Shown piece by piece: positions 8,230 through 18,204 of a stretch of 64,000 nt of DNA (positions within the stretch are counted from its first letter, which is position 1; every line of letters starts with the position of its first letter). The stretch comes from Cyanobacteria bacterium FACHB-DQ100 (GTDB lineage Bacteria; Cyanobacteriota; Cyanobacteriia; Leptolyngbyales; Leptolyngbyaceae). Position numbers and translations under genes: made by a program. The stretch lies in the NCBI GenBank assembly GCA_014695195.1, contig JACJNW010000032.1, positions 248,001 to 312,000 of the forward strand, in the 5' to 3' direction. A model generated the notes under the pieces. It had not been told where the DNA came from. It saw only the letters and a list, made by a program, of their open reading frames with translations, and did not search any database.

Positions 8230-9270
8230 ATGGTTGCAACCTTAGATGATACAAAACGATTGATGATCGGCGAACGGTTAGCAGATCTCAGAGCGTTTCA
8301 AAGCCTGATTCTCTCAAACGATCAAAAACTAATTGATGCTTGCCCCTACGACGATGTTCGTGAACGATTGCAGAATATGCTCGAAGACGATCGCAAAAAC
8401 TTGGGCATCGTCGAAACCGTGATTGTGCAATACGGGATTCAAGCTGAGCCAAGTCCAGCGACTCGCATCTTTATCGAGAACTTTGAGAAGATGATGGAGG
8501 GTGATCAGTTTACGTACTATCAGAAGCTGATTCACCACGAACTGATGAAGCATGGTCAAGCCATGAGCGGCATCAACATTCACAAAGCGGCTCAGAAAGT
8601 GGGAGCAGATATCGAAGTTGCGATCGCGCCGCTCAATACTGTCAATTTTGAAGGTCGAGCGCACCAAGAACAACTCAAAGGAATGCTCGAACAAGTTGGA
8701 GTCCGCGAAATGACTGGGATGGATGCGGATCAAGGAATTTGGGCGCGGGTACAAGACGCAGTTGCTGCTTTATCGGGTGTTGCAGGGAGTGTGATTACCC
8801 AAAACACCGATAAACAGGACATGAACATCCAAACCCTGATTCGGTTGGATCACAACAAAGTGAATACGATCTTCACTGAGATTGGCGCAACAAAAGATCC
8901 GCAGAAGCTGCAAGAGTATTTCGGGCAGCTCTACAAAGACATCTTGGTACATGCGAAAGCCGAGGAAGAAGTCGTCTATCCGAGAATTCGATCGTTCTAC
9001 GGCGACGAAAATACTCAGGAACTTTATGACGAACAAGCTGAATGGCGACCGATGTTAGAGGAAATTAAGTCGATCGATCCTGCATCGGCGGATCAGTTTC
9101 GCTCCAAGATCAAAGATTTGATGGAGCACTTGGGCGACCATATTCGCCAAGAAGAAAGCACTATGTTTGCTGCGATCGACAAAAATTGCAGCACCGAAGA
9201 GAAGGAACAAATGGCGACTGAGTTTAAAGCGGTGAAAACAAGAGTACAGCAGGAAATGTCCTCAATGTAG
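8230..9270 (+). CDS. Hemerythrin-domain protein with N-terminal helical domain (paralogue 1)
   Basis: This 346-residue helical protein has a ferritin-like N-terminal region (about residues 1-185) and a C-terminal hemerythrin HHE domain (about 198-315). Candidate iron ligands are H208 (LDHNKV), H241 and E245 (HAKAEEEVVYP), and H300, H304 and E308 (HLGDHIRQEE). At the usual third-helix His position the sequence is DEQAEW, so that ligand appears to be Gln. It has an AGGAG ribosome-binding site 8 bases before the ATG. A close paralogue lies at 56247-57284, with the same opening MVATxDDTKRL. It probably binds a diiron site and acts in O2, NO or peroxide stress; this is inferred. Confidence 0.82.
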   Translation: MVATLDDTKRLMIGERLADLRAFQSLILSNDQKLIDACPYDDVRERLQNMLEDDRKNLGIVETVIVQYGIQAEPSPATRIFIENFEKMMEGDQFTYYQKLIHHELMKHGQAMSGINIHKAAQKVGADIEVAIAPLNTVNFEGRAHQEQLKGMLEQVGVREMTGMDADQGIWARVQDAVAALSGVAGSVITQNTDKQDMNIQTLIRLDHNKVNTIFTEIGATKDPQKLQEYFGQLYKDILVHAKAEEEVVYPRIRSFYGDENTQELYDEQAEWRPMLEEIKSIDPASADQFRSKIKDLMEHLGDHIRQEESTMFAAIDKNCSTEEKEQMATEFKAVKTRVQQEMSSM

Positions 9271-9285
9271 TCGCTAATGTCATCG

Positions 9286-9324
9286 CTTGAGAGGTGCGTG
9301 ATTGTGAATAGCGCACCTCTCAAG
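9286..9324. terminator. Bidirectional hairpin terminator
   Basis: The 13-base arms CTTGAGAGGTGCG (9286-9298) and CGCACCTCTCAAG (9312-9324) are perfectly complementary around a 13-base loop. The hairpin sits between the end of the hemerythrin gene and the convergent end of the chemosensory operon. Confidence 0.8.
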
Positions 9325-9331
9325 TAGAGGT

Positions 9332-10849
9332 CTATTTCTCAGTAAACGCCCAAACTCCGTTCCACTGTTTGGGTATTCCTTGATCGATCAGTTGATTGAC
9401 TCGGCTGAGGTAAAGTTGTGCGGTTTTATCCATAGCATTCACCGCCAGAACTTTCTCAAATGATGTTTTCGCCGCGATCGCATCACCCTGACAGTAAAGT
9501 TTTATGCCTTGCTCAAAGTCTGGCTGTGTTTGAAGCTTGAGCGATCGTACTGCTTCTTGCTCCGCATCTAGAACCTCATAAATTGAGAGAGGTTCGCTTC
9601 TGCCTTTGACAATGGCACGATCGAGAAATCGCAGTTGATACTGCTCTGGAGCAGTTAGATTCTCATACGTTTGCTGTGAGAGCAATAGTGATACACCATA
9701 GAACTTAGTTAAACCTTCTAAACGAGCCGTCAGATTGACATTATCGGAAAAAGCATCACCCTGCATTCGGCTCTCTTCGCCGATCATGCCTAACATCATA
9801 TGACCCACATGAATGCCAATTCCAACTTGGATGGGTTGTTCACCTTGACGGTCTTGGTTGAATTGTTCAACGGCTCGAAATAGATTAATCCCTGCTGCGA
9901 TCGCATCATCTGCACCCTCTGGAAACACTGCCATCATTCCATCACCGAGAAATTTAACAATCAAGCCGTGATGATTGCGAATCTCCGGGCTGACTCGCTG
10001 TAGATAGGCGTTTACAAAGGCAAAATTTTCTTTTGGTGTCATGCTTTCAGATAGAGTCGTGAACGATCGAATATCTGAAAACATGACTGCCATTGTTTTA
10101 CTCACATGGTCGCCGAGTTTCACCTCAGTAATGCTTTTCTTTCGCAGAAAGCGCAGATACTCATTCGGCACAAAGCGACTGTAGGCTTCTAGTAATTTTT
10201 CTTGCTGATGGTTCGCTTCAATCAGTTGAGTTTCCCGAATTTTAACGGTTTTAACCATGTGAGTAAACACCCGCGCCAACTGTCCGAGTTCATCATCGCG
10301 CTTTGCAACCTCAGATAAAACATCAGGTTGAAACGCATCCCGTTCGACATCGGATGCGGCAGTTGTCACTTTACCGACTTGCTCGATGTAAGCTGCTTGC
10401 CGAAGAATTTCAGCCTTAAACAAGGCTTCTGCTTCTTGTCGCTTCAGAAAATTTAGATAAGCTTTGGAATGATAGCGAATCCGAGCAATCAGCTCTCTTG
10501 CATCAGGAAGTTTTACTAAATAGTCATTCGCGCCTAGTTCAAAGGCTTTCGCTTTGATCGTTGGGTCTTCTTTGCTTGACAGCACAATTAAGGGAACAAA
10601 GCACGTTGTTGCATCGCGCGATCGCAAGAACTGAACCAGTAATAGTCCCTCCATTTGCGGCATGACTAGATCTTGTAGAATCACTGTTGGATGGCATTGT
10701 GCAGCAAAGTCTAGCGCTTCAGTCGGATCACTACAGTAGTGGAAGGCAAGGTCTACTTCTGAGGCCAACATTCGCCTGATTGCTTCAGCAATAATCGTTT
10801 GATCATCGATGAGTAGCACTGTGATTTGTTCATCGAGTGAAGAAGTCAT
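9332..10849 (-). CDS. Response regulator with HAMP-like linker and class III adenylate cyclase domain
   Basis: This 505-residue output protein is the last gene of the chemosensory operon. Residues 8-125 are a receiver domain with the acidic pair D15/D16, phospho-acceptor D60 and K113. Residues about 180-215 (KRDDELGQLARVF) look like a HAMP segment followed by a coil. Residues about 245-430 are a class III nucleotide cyclase. It has metal-binding D259 (MFSDIRSFT) and D303 (KFLGDG), adenine-selecting K299 and D365, and the transition-state pair N372/R376 (VNLTARL). The full set predicts cAMP synthesis. A TPR-like tail follows. In the Pseudomonas Wsp operon this position is held by the GGDEF protein WspR. 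It starts 2 bases after the cheB stop. Confidence 0.9.
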   Translation of the reverse strand: MTSSLDEQITVLLIDDQTIIAEAIRRMLASEVDLAFHYCSDPTEALDFAAQCHPTVILQDLVMPQMEGLLLVQFLRSRDATTCFVPLIVLSSKEDPTIKAKAFELGANDYLVKLPDARELIARIRYHSKAYLNFLKRQEAEALFKAEILRQAAYIEQVGKVTTAASDVERDAFQPDVLSEVAKRDDELGQLARVFTHMVKTVKIRETQLIEANHQQEKLLEAYSRFVPNEYLRFLRKKSITEVKLGDHVSKTMAVMFSDIRSFTTLSESMTPKENFAFVNAYLQRVSPEIRNHHGLIVKFLGDGMMAVFPEGADDAIAAGINLFRAVEQFNQDRQGEQPIQVGIGIHVGHMMLGMIGEESRMQGDAFSDNVNLTARLEGLTKFYGVSLLLSQQTYENLTAPEQYQLRFLDRAIVKGRSEPLSIYEVLDAEQEAVRSLKLQTQPDFEQGIKLYCQGDAIAAKTSFEKVLAVNAMDKTAQLYLSRVNQLIDQGIPKQWNGVWAFTEK

Positions 10850-10851
10850 AG

Positions 10852-11832
10852 TTATGTGAATCTTAAGGTAGATAGAGTTGCAGCAATTGCGGCTGGGGAA
10901 AGCACCTCGATCGCAGCGTTTAGCTCGACTGCGGCTTTCGGCATTCCATAAACCACGCAGCTTTCCTGACTCTGCGCGATCGTTTGCCAGTTCTGCTGGC
11001 GCAGTGCTTGTAATCCTTGCGCGCCATCGCGTCCCATGCCGGTGAGTAGAATTGCAGTTCCTTGACGACTCCAGTGTTGAGCTAGACTTTTGAAAAACAC
11101 ATCAACAGAGGGTCGATACACGTACTCGATCGGGTACGGTGTATAGTCGAGCGTGAGGTCGGATTTTAGATAGAGGTGATCGTTTGTGCCTGCAACTAAC
11201 ACTGTTCCGCGTTCGGGTCGATCGCCTGCCATTGCAATTCTCACAGGTAAGCGTGTTTGTTGGCTTAACCAGTCTGCAAAGCCTACCGAAAAATGAGCAT
11301 CCACATGCTGAACAATGACGATCGCGGCTCTAAAGTTGGTTGGAAGGTCAGCAAGAATCGTAGCGAGTGCTTTTGGCCCTCCGGTGGATGAGCCGATCGC
11401 AATCAGCGGCATCAATCCATCTTTGTGAGCGGTTCGACTGTAAGCAGATGAACTGCGATGCGCTGAGGTCAATCGCTTACCCATTCTCGAAATTTTGGCT
11501 AGAAGCTCCGTTGTTCCAGCGCGATCATCACTTAGACCAGAGATATCCACAACATCGATCGCCCCTTGCTCGATCGCAACGTAAACAGCCGAAATATGTT
11601 CTCGCAGGTTTGTTGTTGTAATCAGAACGCTACAGGCAGCCTGTTTTAGAATCTGCTCAGTCGTCGCAGCAGGTAACTGAGCATCGATCAGAATCAAATC
11701 AGGTAGAGTCTGAAGACATTTTGCGACTGCCTCTGTAGCGCTCTGCGCTGTCCAGATTAACTGATACTGCGCCAGCGCTTGCTTGAGTGCTGCAATCTGG
11801 TGCATAGAAGGATTGACGATCGCAATTTTCAT
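10852..11832 (-). CDS. cheB: CheB-type chemoreceptor methylesterase (WspF-like) with degenerate receiver
   Basis: This 326-residue protein removes methyl groups from receptor glutamates. The C-terminal esterase domain has the full catalytic set: S149 (IAIGSSTGGPKAL), H176 (VIVQHVDAHF) and D269 (GMGRDGAQG). The N-terminal receiver keeps the phospho-Asp D50 (LILIDAQLP). It begins IAIVNPS, so the acidic pair that binds Mg2+ is lost, and normal phosphorylation is doubtful. The ATG at 11832 lies inside the end of cheA; a TTG at 11838 is an alternative. The stop is 2 bases from the cyclase start. Confidence 0.92.
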   Translation of the reverse strand: MKIAIVNPSMHQIAALKQALAQYQLIWTAQSATEAVAKCLQTLPDLILIDAQLPAATTEQILKQAACSVLITTTNLREHISAVYVAIEQGAIDVVDISGLSDDRAGTTELLAKISRMGKRLTSAHRSSSAYSRTAHKDGLMPLIAIGSSTGGPKALATILADLPTNFRAAIVIVQHVDAHFSVGFADWLSQQTRLPVRIAMAGDRPERGTVLVAGTNDHLYLKSDLTLDYTPYPIEYVYRPSVDVFFKSLAQHWSRQGTAILLTGMGRDGAQGLQALRQQNWQTIAQSQESCVVYGMPKAAVELNAAIEVLSPAAIAATLSTLRFT

Positions 11833-11834
11833 GT

Positions 11835-14732
11835 TCAACGACCTACCAAACTGACAACCGCATCAATCAACCCATCATCATGAAAACTACTCTTGGTGAG
11901 ATAGTAGTCTGCGCCTGCTTCGAGTCCCTGAATTCGGTCTTCTGGACGATCGCGGTAAGACACAATGATCACAGGTAACGAATGCAAGCGAGAATGATTT
12001 TTAATGTGCTTCACCAGCTCAATTCCATTCATTTGGGGCATATCGATGTCGCTGATCACTAAGTCATACTGGTTCGTTCGGATGGCATTCCAGCCCTCTG
12101 CACCATTCACGGCAACATCCACGGTGTAGCCGCGATTTTCGAGCAGCTTACGTTCCATTTCGCGCACCGTAATTGAATCATCTACCACTAAAATTCTCTT
12201 ATGCTTCTCAAGAGGAACATCGGCTTCGAGAGAATTCACTCTTGCGAGCTGTCCAGAATTCAGCAGCATATCAATCGATCGCACCATATCAGCAACATCT
12301 ACAATCAAAATCGGAGTTCCGTCGGCAAGCAGTGAAGTTGCACTGATGTCACGCACTTTTCCCAAACGGGGATCAAGGGGTCGCACCACTAGATCACGTT
12401 CGCCCAAAAACTTATCCACAACCAGCCCGTAAGGACGGGATTGATCGCTAACCACGACCACAGAAAGGGCTGCATCCTGAGACATTAGCTCTGGCAATTC
12501 GAGAATTTGATGCGCGGCAACCAAACCAATGTGCTGTTGATTCAGGGTGAAATATTCGCGGTTTTCGACATCACTAATTTGCGATCGTTCTACTCTGACG
12601 ATTTGATCAATTCGGGCTAGGGGAATTGCATAAGGTTTCCCTGAAATTTCAACTAACAAGGTTCGTACCACCGATAAAGTCAGCGGTAACTGAAAGTGAA
12701 AGCTTGTTCCTTTACCAACTTGAGACATGGCGCGGACGGTTCCTCCGACTTCTTGCGCCATGCTTTTCGCAATGTCTAAGCCTACTCCCCGTCCAGAAAT
12801 TTCCGTGACTTGTTTGGCAGTAGAAAACCCTGGCAGGAATAAAAATTCCAAAAGTTCACTATCACTCAATTGTGCTGCCATTTCTGATGTTGCTAGGTTC
12901 TTCTGAATCACCTTTTGACGCAACTGCTCTAGATTGATTCCTTTACCGTCATCGGCGATCGTAATCGCTAACATTCCCCCTCGATGCAGCGCTTCGAGGC
13001 GAATTGTGCCTTCTGCGGGTTTTCCAACCGCAATGCGCTCTTCAGGAGATTCGATGCCGTGGTCGGTGGCGTTTCTGAGAATGTGGGTGAGGGGCGCTTC
13101 GAGCTTTTTGAGGATGTCGCGATCGACAGGGGTAGATTTGCCAATAATCTCTAGCTTGACTTTTTTATTCAGCTTCCGCGCAAGATCGCGAATCATGCGC
13201 GGAAAGCCTTGCACTCCATCATTAAACGGGCGCATATTTGAGGAAATGACCTCTCGATAGAGGCGATCAGAGAGATTTGCGGTGCGTTGGGCATAAAGTT
13301 CAAGCTCGGTTAAGCGATCGCCCAAGAAGCCGAAACATTCCTGTTCGCGCTGGCGAGCTTCGTGCAGTCGTTCTCTGCTTTCTTGGTCATAGATGCCGCG
13401 ATCGAGCGAAGTTTGAAGCTGCTCTAGACTGCGCGACAGTTCCCCTAGTCGTCGCTTCAGCAGCATCATTGAGTCTGCGTAGGGTTGAAGCCAGTTTGCT
13501 TCGATCAATGACTCTCCTGCGAGTCCCATAATGCGGTTTAAGTTCTCTGCGCTGACTCGCACTACCCGATCTTGGATGGCTTGCTCGGATTGCTCAATGG
13601 TTGCAGATTGTTTTGAGCGGTTTGCTTCCAATAGGTGAAGAGCTTCTTCGGTGTTTGGTTCACGGTCTAAGCGCTCAGGCTCGATCAGGGTCTTCTGGCT
13701 GGATTGGGCTGCTTGAACAGTTGGATCAAGGATTTCAGCGATCGTCGATCGTATCGATTCAAATGCTGAGTGATTGCGCTTTAACCATTGAGAAAGCTCT
13801 GAATTGCTAACTTGACTGATGCCCTGAATCAGATCAACCGCTTGCAGCAGTACATCAACATTATCTGGATTGAGTGTAATTCTGTTCTGTTGAGCCGCAA
13901 CAAAACAGTCTTCCATAACGTGAGCTAGGTTAACGATCGCGTCAAGTGAGACAATTCGCGCTGCCCCTTTGAGGGAATGAGCCGCTCGCATCAATGTTTC
14001 TAGCGCTTGCCCAGATTGAGCATTATTTTCCAGGGCAAGGATTCCGTCATTCAGAATTACGACCTGTGCTTCTGCTTCCAACCGAAATAAATCTAGCATC
14101 GAAGCATCTACGCTGGGCGATGCTTCAGGCGATTTCGGTGCTTCAATGAGCGCGATCGGGGTTTCTGATTTAGCTTGATCAACGGTTGCCTCACTGGGTA
14201 AAGAACTTGTAGAGGGTAAAGAACTTGTAGAGGGTAAAGAACTTGTAGAAGCTACAATCCGATGCGATGCAGTAACTTGATCAACTGTTGCCTCTACTGA
14301 TTGCCCTACTGATAAGTGGTTGCTGGATGAACCATGATTTAATGCAGCAGTCGCTCTTAAGGCAGTTTGAATGATGCCTAAGCTCCAGGAATGTTCATTC
14401 AACCATTGATCAAGATCTCCTGTTGCCGCCTTGCTCATATTCAACAGAAAACGGCTAGCATACAGCAAATTCTCAACCTGCTCCGGAGAAAGCGTGACCG
14501 CTTTGTTTTGAGCCGCGAGCAAGGATTGATGGATTAAATTTGCTAACTCTACGATCGCTTCCAATTTCATCAGTCGCGCTGCTCCCCAAGTCGCATGGGC
14601 TGCTTGACTTGATCGATTCAACTCTGCGATCGACAACGGCTGCGTTTTCAGAACAGAGAGCGACTCGGTGAGAACACCAACCTGAACTTCCACTTCGCGG
14701 CAAAACAGTTCCAGCTTTGAGTAAGTGTTCAT
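11835..14732 (-). CDS. cheA: Hybrid chemotaxis histidine kinase CheA-REC (WspE-like)
   Basis: This is a 965-residue sensor kinase of a chemosensory array. Two Hpt domains each carry a His: H46 in AAHATWGAAR, where the usual S-L-K is A-T-W, and H252 in the canonical AAHSLKGAAR. A linker (about residues 160-180) has a repeated STSSLP hexapeptide encoded by three 18-base repeats near 14196-14250. The dimerisation and ATPase domains follow, with ADDGKGINLEQL and GRGVGLDIAKSMAQEVGG. Then come a CheW-like domain and a C-terminal receiver with VVDDS and ISDIDMP. It should phosphorylate its own receiver and the downstream cyclase. It starts 3 bases after the cheW stop. Confidence 0.95.
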   Translation of the reverse strand: MNTYSKLELFCREVEVQVGVLTESLSVLKTQPLSIAELNRSSQAAHATWGAARLMKLEAIVELANLIHQSLLAAQNKAVTLSPEQVENLLYASRFLLNMSKAATGDLDQWLNEHSWSLGIIQTALRATAALNHGSSSNHLSVGQSVEATVDQVTASHRIVASTSSLPSTSSLPSTSSLPSEATVDQAKSETPIALIEAPKSPEASPSVDASMLDLFRLEAEAQVVILNDGILALENNAQSGQALETLMRAAHSLKGAARIVSLDAIVNLAHVMEDCFVAAQQNRITLNPDNVDVLLQAVDLIQGISQVSNSELSQWLKRNHSAFESIRSTIAEILDPTVQAAQSSQKTLIEPERLDREPNTEEALHLLEANRSKQSATIEQSEQAIQDRVVRVSAENLNRIMGLAGESLIEANWLQPYADSMMLLKRRLGELSRSLEQLQTSLDRGIYDQESRERLHEARQREQECFGFLGDRLTELELYAQRTANLSDRLYREVISSNMRPFNDGVQGFPRMIRDLARKLNKKVKLEIIGKSTPVDRDILKKLEAPLTHILRNATDHGIESPEERIAVGKPAEGTIRLEALHRGGMLAITIADDGKGINLEQLRQKVIQKNLATSEMAAQLSDSELLEFLFLPGFSTAKQVTEISGRGVGLDIAKSMAQEVGGTVRAMSQVGKGTSFHFQLPLTLSVVRTLLVEISGKPYAIPLARIDQIVRVERSQISDVENREYFTLNQQHIGLVAAHQILELPELMSQDAALSVVVVSDQSRPYGLVVDKFLGERDLVVRPLDPRLGKVRDISATSLLADGTPILIVDVADMVRSIDMLLNSGQLARVNSLEADVPLEKHKRILVVDDSITVREMERKLLENRGYTVDVAVNGAEGWNAIRTNQYDLVISDIDMPQMNGIELVKHIKNHSRLHSLPVIIVSYRDRPEDRIQGLEAGADYYLTKSSFHDDGLIDAVVSLVGR

Positions 14733-14735
14733 CGA

Positions 14736-15461
14736 TTAAAAAATCTTGTGGTTTAGCGTGTAAAACAATAGTTCAGAATCGAGATAGCTCACTTTCTGAT
14801 TTTGCCAATGCACAATCCCTTGCGTATATGCTTCAGCCGCTTTTGCCACCACGATCGGGGCATCTTGTAGCTCCGACGAATGAAAGCGAAAGACTCCATG
14901 CACTTCATCCACCGGAAACACCCACTTCTCGTCGCCTTGACCCGCCAGAATCATCCGCTTAGAGGAACCTGTCGCCGCATCTTCATCCGCACGTAAGTTC
15001 AAAAGATAGCTTAACGAGGCGCACAGCAAAGTTTCTCCCCGAATATTGACTAATCCGAGAAAGAGTTCATTGCTGCGGTGTGGAACGGGCTGAATGACAC
15101 AGGGCGCTGTCACTTCCTGCAAAATCCGCACGGGCAGAGATAACCATTCCTTGCCCAAGCGAAAAATCATCACAGAAATTGCATCCGCTGTACACACGAT
15201 CGCGCCTTCGCTTTCCGTATCTTCTGGATCGCTCGGTGCTTCAGAAAGAATGCGAATCCACTCATCGAGATAGTTCTGCTGGGGTTCGCGCTGGAGTAAA
15301 CTATCTCCCGCTGCTGCATACACCGGACAGTCATAACAGTGCATCACAGTCGATAAGCGATCGCAAGATCGATCGCCCATTACACCGATCTGATTCCAGC
15401 AATCATTCAAAGCTGTGGAGTCGATCGTCTGACCTGAAGTTACTAAGTCTTGCTGTATCAT
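14736..15461 (-). CDS. CheW-like coupling protein with N-terminal four-Cys motif (WspD-like)
   Basis: This 241-residue adaptor has a CheW domain (about residues 95-241, e.g. LFLGLVNIRGETL) that links receptor to kinase. Before it is a short conserved motif around CWNQIGVMGDRSC with four cysteines at residues 21, 33, 42 and 45 (C-x11-C-x8-C-x2-C). That motif is shared with WspD-type CheW proteins and could bind a metal or an Fe-S cluster; this is inferred. The ATG at 15461 is preferred over a TTG at 15479. The gene lies between mcp and cheA, as wspD lies before wspE. Confidence 0.88.
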   Translation of the reverse strand: MIQQDLVTSGQTIDSTALNDCWNQIGVMGDRSCDRLSTVMHCYDCPVYAAAGDSLLQREPQQNYLDEWIRILSEAPSDPEDTESEGAIVCTADAISVMIFRLGKEWLSLPVRILQEVTAPCVIQPVPHRSNELFLGLVNIRGETLLCASLSYLLNLRADEDAATGSSKRMILAGQGDEKWVFPVDEVHGVFRFHSSELQDAPIVVAKAAEAYTQGIVHWQNQKVSYLDSELLFYTLNHKIF

Positions 15462-15482
15462 CGTCACAACCAGATTCAAACG

Positions 15483-17015
15483 TTAGCGGGCGCGAGCAAT
15501 TTCACGACGGAGATTTTGCGCTGCATCATCTAACTGATCTAAGGCGCTGTTTGTTTCTCGCAGAGCATCGACAGTTTGGTGCGATGCTTGACTGAGTTGT
15601 TCCATCGCTTCGCTGATTTGATACGCGCTTTCTGACTGAGTTTCCACACTTTGGCTAACCTGCTCGAATCGCGGCGGCAAACTTTGCACTTGCTGAATGA
15701 CTTTCGCGACTTGATCTCCGATTTTGCTCACCCGATCGGCGCTGTCACCTACGGATCGATTGAACTTATCCATTTCCATCACTCCCACCGAAACCGCGGA
15801 CTGCATATCTTTAACAATCTGCTCGATTTCAAGCGTGGCAACGGCGGTTTGATTCGCAAGGCGACGAATCTCACGCGCTACGACTGCAAATCCTGCTCCA
15901 TATTCTCCTGCTTTTTCGGCTTCGATCGCTGCATTGAGCGACAGCAAACTGGTTTGATCCGCAACTTTGGTAATCGTGACCACGACATTGTTAATGTTGT
16001 TCGCCTTTGCATTCATTACACCCAGCTTGGATGAAATTGCTGCTGTTGCATCAGTTAATTGACGCATTACGTTGGCCATTTCTACCAGTTCGTCCTGGCT
16101 GTCATTTGCAGAAGTTGCAGTGGTTTGCGCCATTCCTGCAACTTGCTCCATTGTTTTAACCAATTTTCGGGAGGTCGATGCGATCGTTTGGGCTGTCGCG
16201 GTGACTTCATTAGTAGAGGCAAGCTGTTCGGCTACTGTTGCTTCGAGTTCTTTGCCAGATGCCGCAATTTGCGTTGCAGAGGTGGTAATTTGCACCACGG
16301 ATTGCTGCAAGCGTCGGATCAAAGCGTTACCAAGATAGCGTCCGAGCAAGATAGCACTTGTAGGCCCCAAAATCATCGCGAGTATAGTCCAAGATCTTGC
16401 TTGATTGACATCTTGATCAGCGATTTTTTCAGCTTGTTTTGCGACCTCCTCGTTGATTTTGAGAGATTCGAGTAGCGAGGTCGTTGCTGCTTCAAACGAA
16501 ACGCGATTTGCTCTAGCACGATCGCGCAGTTGGTTCAACACATCGGGTCTTTGAGCATTCGGATCAGTGGGAGTAAACCTGTTGTCTAGATTTTGGCTGA
16601 GCTTAATCAATTCTTCGTGGTCAGTCTTCCAGCGGTTCCAGTTTTCCAATAGCTTCTTATAGTTGCGGTCTTCTTCCTCAGTACGTGGTGTAGTCTCGTA
16701 CTGCTTGAAGCCCTCATCAATCTGTGCCCATGCTTTTTTAATGCGATCGAACTCTGTCTGACGCTCCTGCGGAGTCAGTCCCGGAATTAACAATGCCCGT
16801 TCTGAGGATTCGACCTGTGTTTGTCCTTCATTGACTTTCCAGAGTCCAATTAAGCTCGGCAGGCTGTTACTGCTCAGCGTGTTGATTCCACTGCTGAGGC
16901 GAATTGTGCTGACTAGACCCACGAAAGACACAATTAGCACTAACACGCCCATGAAAATAAAGGCGCTCATGATCCGACCTTTGAGAGACTTGTCTTTTAA
17001 TAGATAATTCATCAT
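15483..17015 (-). CDS. Methyl-accepting chemotaxis protein (WspA-like)
   Basis: This is a 510-residue membrane receptor. A first membrane segment (about residues 17-37) is followed by a periplasmic four-helix-bundle-type sensor region. A second membrane segment (about 205-225) leads into a coiled-coil signalling domain. The hairpin tip, [20 protein letters not shown], is the kinase-contact region and strongly resembles WspA. The following [20 protein letters not shown] and [13 protein letters not shown] also follow the WspA pattern. The start is taken as ATG 17015 (a second ATG is at 17012); a TTG at 17036 would add seven residues. Wsp receptors sense surface contact or envelope stress; the input here is unknown. 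Confidence 0.93.
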   Translation of the reverse strand: MMNYLLKDKSLKGRIMSAFIFMGVLVLIVSFVGLVSTIRLSSGINTLSSNSLPSLIGLWKVNEGQTQVESSERALLIPGLTPQERQTEFDRIKKAWAQIDEGFKQYETTPRTEEEDRNYKKLLENWNRWKTDHEELIKLSQNLDNRFTPTDPNAQRPDVLNQLRDRARANRVSFEAATTSLLESLKINEEVAKQAEKIADQDVNQARSWTILAMILGPTSAILLGRYLGNALIRRLQQSVVQITTSATQIAASGKELEATVAEQLASTNEVTATAQTIASTSRKLVKTMEQVAGMAQTTATSANDSQDELVEMANVMRQLTDATAAISSKLGVMNAKANNINNVVVTITKVADQTSLLSLNAAIEAEKAGEYGAGFAVVAREIRRLANQTAVATLEIEQIVKDMQSAVSVGVMEMDKFNRSVGDSADRVSKIGDQVAKVIQQVQSLPPRFEQVSQSVETQSESAYQISEAMEQLSQASHQTVDALRETNSALDQLDDAAQNLRREIARAR

Positions 17016-17040
17016 TGTTACTCGGTTGTGGTTCAAGGAG

Positions 17041-18204
17041 TTAGGGGCTGAGCTTCTGAATCCGCTGCTGAAGGAGTTTTGCGCCGCTGAGGTCGCCGCG
17101 CCCTTCTTTAATCAAGGCAAGAGAAACTAAGGCCTGATAATGATTTGGGTTGAGATACAGTGCTTTTTGGAAGTAGCGTTCGGCGTGAGTAATTTCGGCT
17201 TTGACTTGATGCAAGGTTCCCAGAAGTGTGTAAACTTCAGCATTGGTGAGATCGTGCTGTAGATGAGCATTGCAATGGGCGACCGCGGCATCAATTTTTC
17301 CAGCATTGGCAAGTTGTCGCGCTAGTTCTAAATCTGTTAAACCAGTGGGCTGCTGGATTGGTTTTGAGGGTGTGACGCTAGGCTTCGTCATCATTGGTCG
17401 CTCTGGTATGTCGCGATGCTCACGATCGCTCTGCTGCTTGACTGGAGCAGTTTTTTGAAACGCAAAGGTAAACGGTTGACGGACTGAAGTAAAGCGATCG
17501 CCCGGAACCTTTGCAGCTTCAGATGCACCGACGAATAGTAATCCGTTGGGTGATAACAATTGTTCTAATGTGTTGAAGACTTGCTCACAAGCAGCACGAC
17601 TGAGATAAATCAGCAAATTGCGACAAAAAATCATGTCGTAGGTCACTTGGGCTGCTGGGAATGCAGTTAAGATATTTCCCTGATAAAAATTGATTGCTCT
17701 ACGAACGAATGATTTAACTTCATGCCCGTCTTGAGCCGGTTGAAAATAGCGGTTGCGATCGATCCAAGCTTCACCTCGAAACGAATTTTTGCCGTAAATG
17801 CCCCGCTTGGCTTTGGCGATCGCTGTCTTACTAATGTCGATCGCATCAATATTAAAGCGATCAACGGATAAACCCGCTTCGAGCAGCGAAATCGCGATCG
17901 AATACGGTTCTTCGCCTGTTGAGCAGGGAGCGCTCAAAATTCGCAGCGATTCCCGCGATCGCGCTTGCTCGATCAGAAACTCAAACGGCTTTCGATCGCG
18001 AAAAAAATAAGTTTCTGGTATAACAATCTGCTCGATCAGCGTCTCTAGGGCTTGTGGAGAGGACTGTAGCGTCCTGAAGTAAGCAGGAATATCCTCAGGA
18101 TCGCACTGGGCTGCAATGACTCGCTTGAGGTTGCGGGTTCCAATTCCCTCGACATCGATCCCGATCGTTTGATTGAGTAAGGCTGCGATCGCGGCGAAGC
18201 TCAT
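17041..18204 (-). CDS. cheR: CheR-type chemoreceptor methyltransferase with C-terminal TPRs (WspC-like)
   Basis: This 387-residue enzyme methylates receptor glutamates using S-adenosylmethionine. The N-terminal helical domain carries [10 protein letters not shown]. The SAM domain carries [19 protein letters not shown], the acidic DAIDIS strand end and [11 protein letters not shown]. After a Pro-rich linker (about 265-290), residues about 290-385 form TPR repeats, as in Pseudomonas WspC. The start overlaps the stop of the first cheW by 4 bases (ATGA), so translation is coupled. Confidence 0.94.
   Translation of the reverse strand: MSFAAIAALLNQTIGIDVEGIGTRNLKRVIAAQCDPEDIPAYFRTLQSSPQALETLIEQIVIPETYFFRDRKPFEFLIEQARSRESLRILSAPCSTGEEPYSIAISLLEAGLSVDRFNIDAIDISKTAIAKAKRGIYGKNSFRGEAWIDRNRYFQPAQDGHEVKSFVRRAINFYQGNILTAFPAAQVTYDMIFCRNLLIYLSRAACEQVFNTLEQLLSPNGLLFVGASEAAKVPGDRFTSVRQPFTFAFQKTAPVKQQSDREHRDIPERPMMTKPSVTPSKPIQQPTGLTDLELARQLANAGKIDAAVAHCNAHLQHDLTNAEVYTLLGTLHQVKAEITHAERYFQKALYLNPNHYQALVSLALIKEGRGDLSGAKLLQQRIQKLSP

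Noticed and set aside
9332-10849. Diguanylate cyclase output expected for a Wsp operon
   Set aside because: There is no GGDEF or GGEEF motif; the catalytic residues are those of class III adenylate cyclases.
16059-16475. 138-codon plus-strand frame
   Set aside because: It is a Cys-rich shadow of the chemoreceptor gene on the opposite strand.
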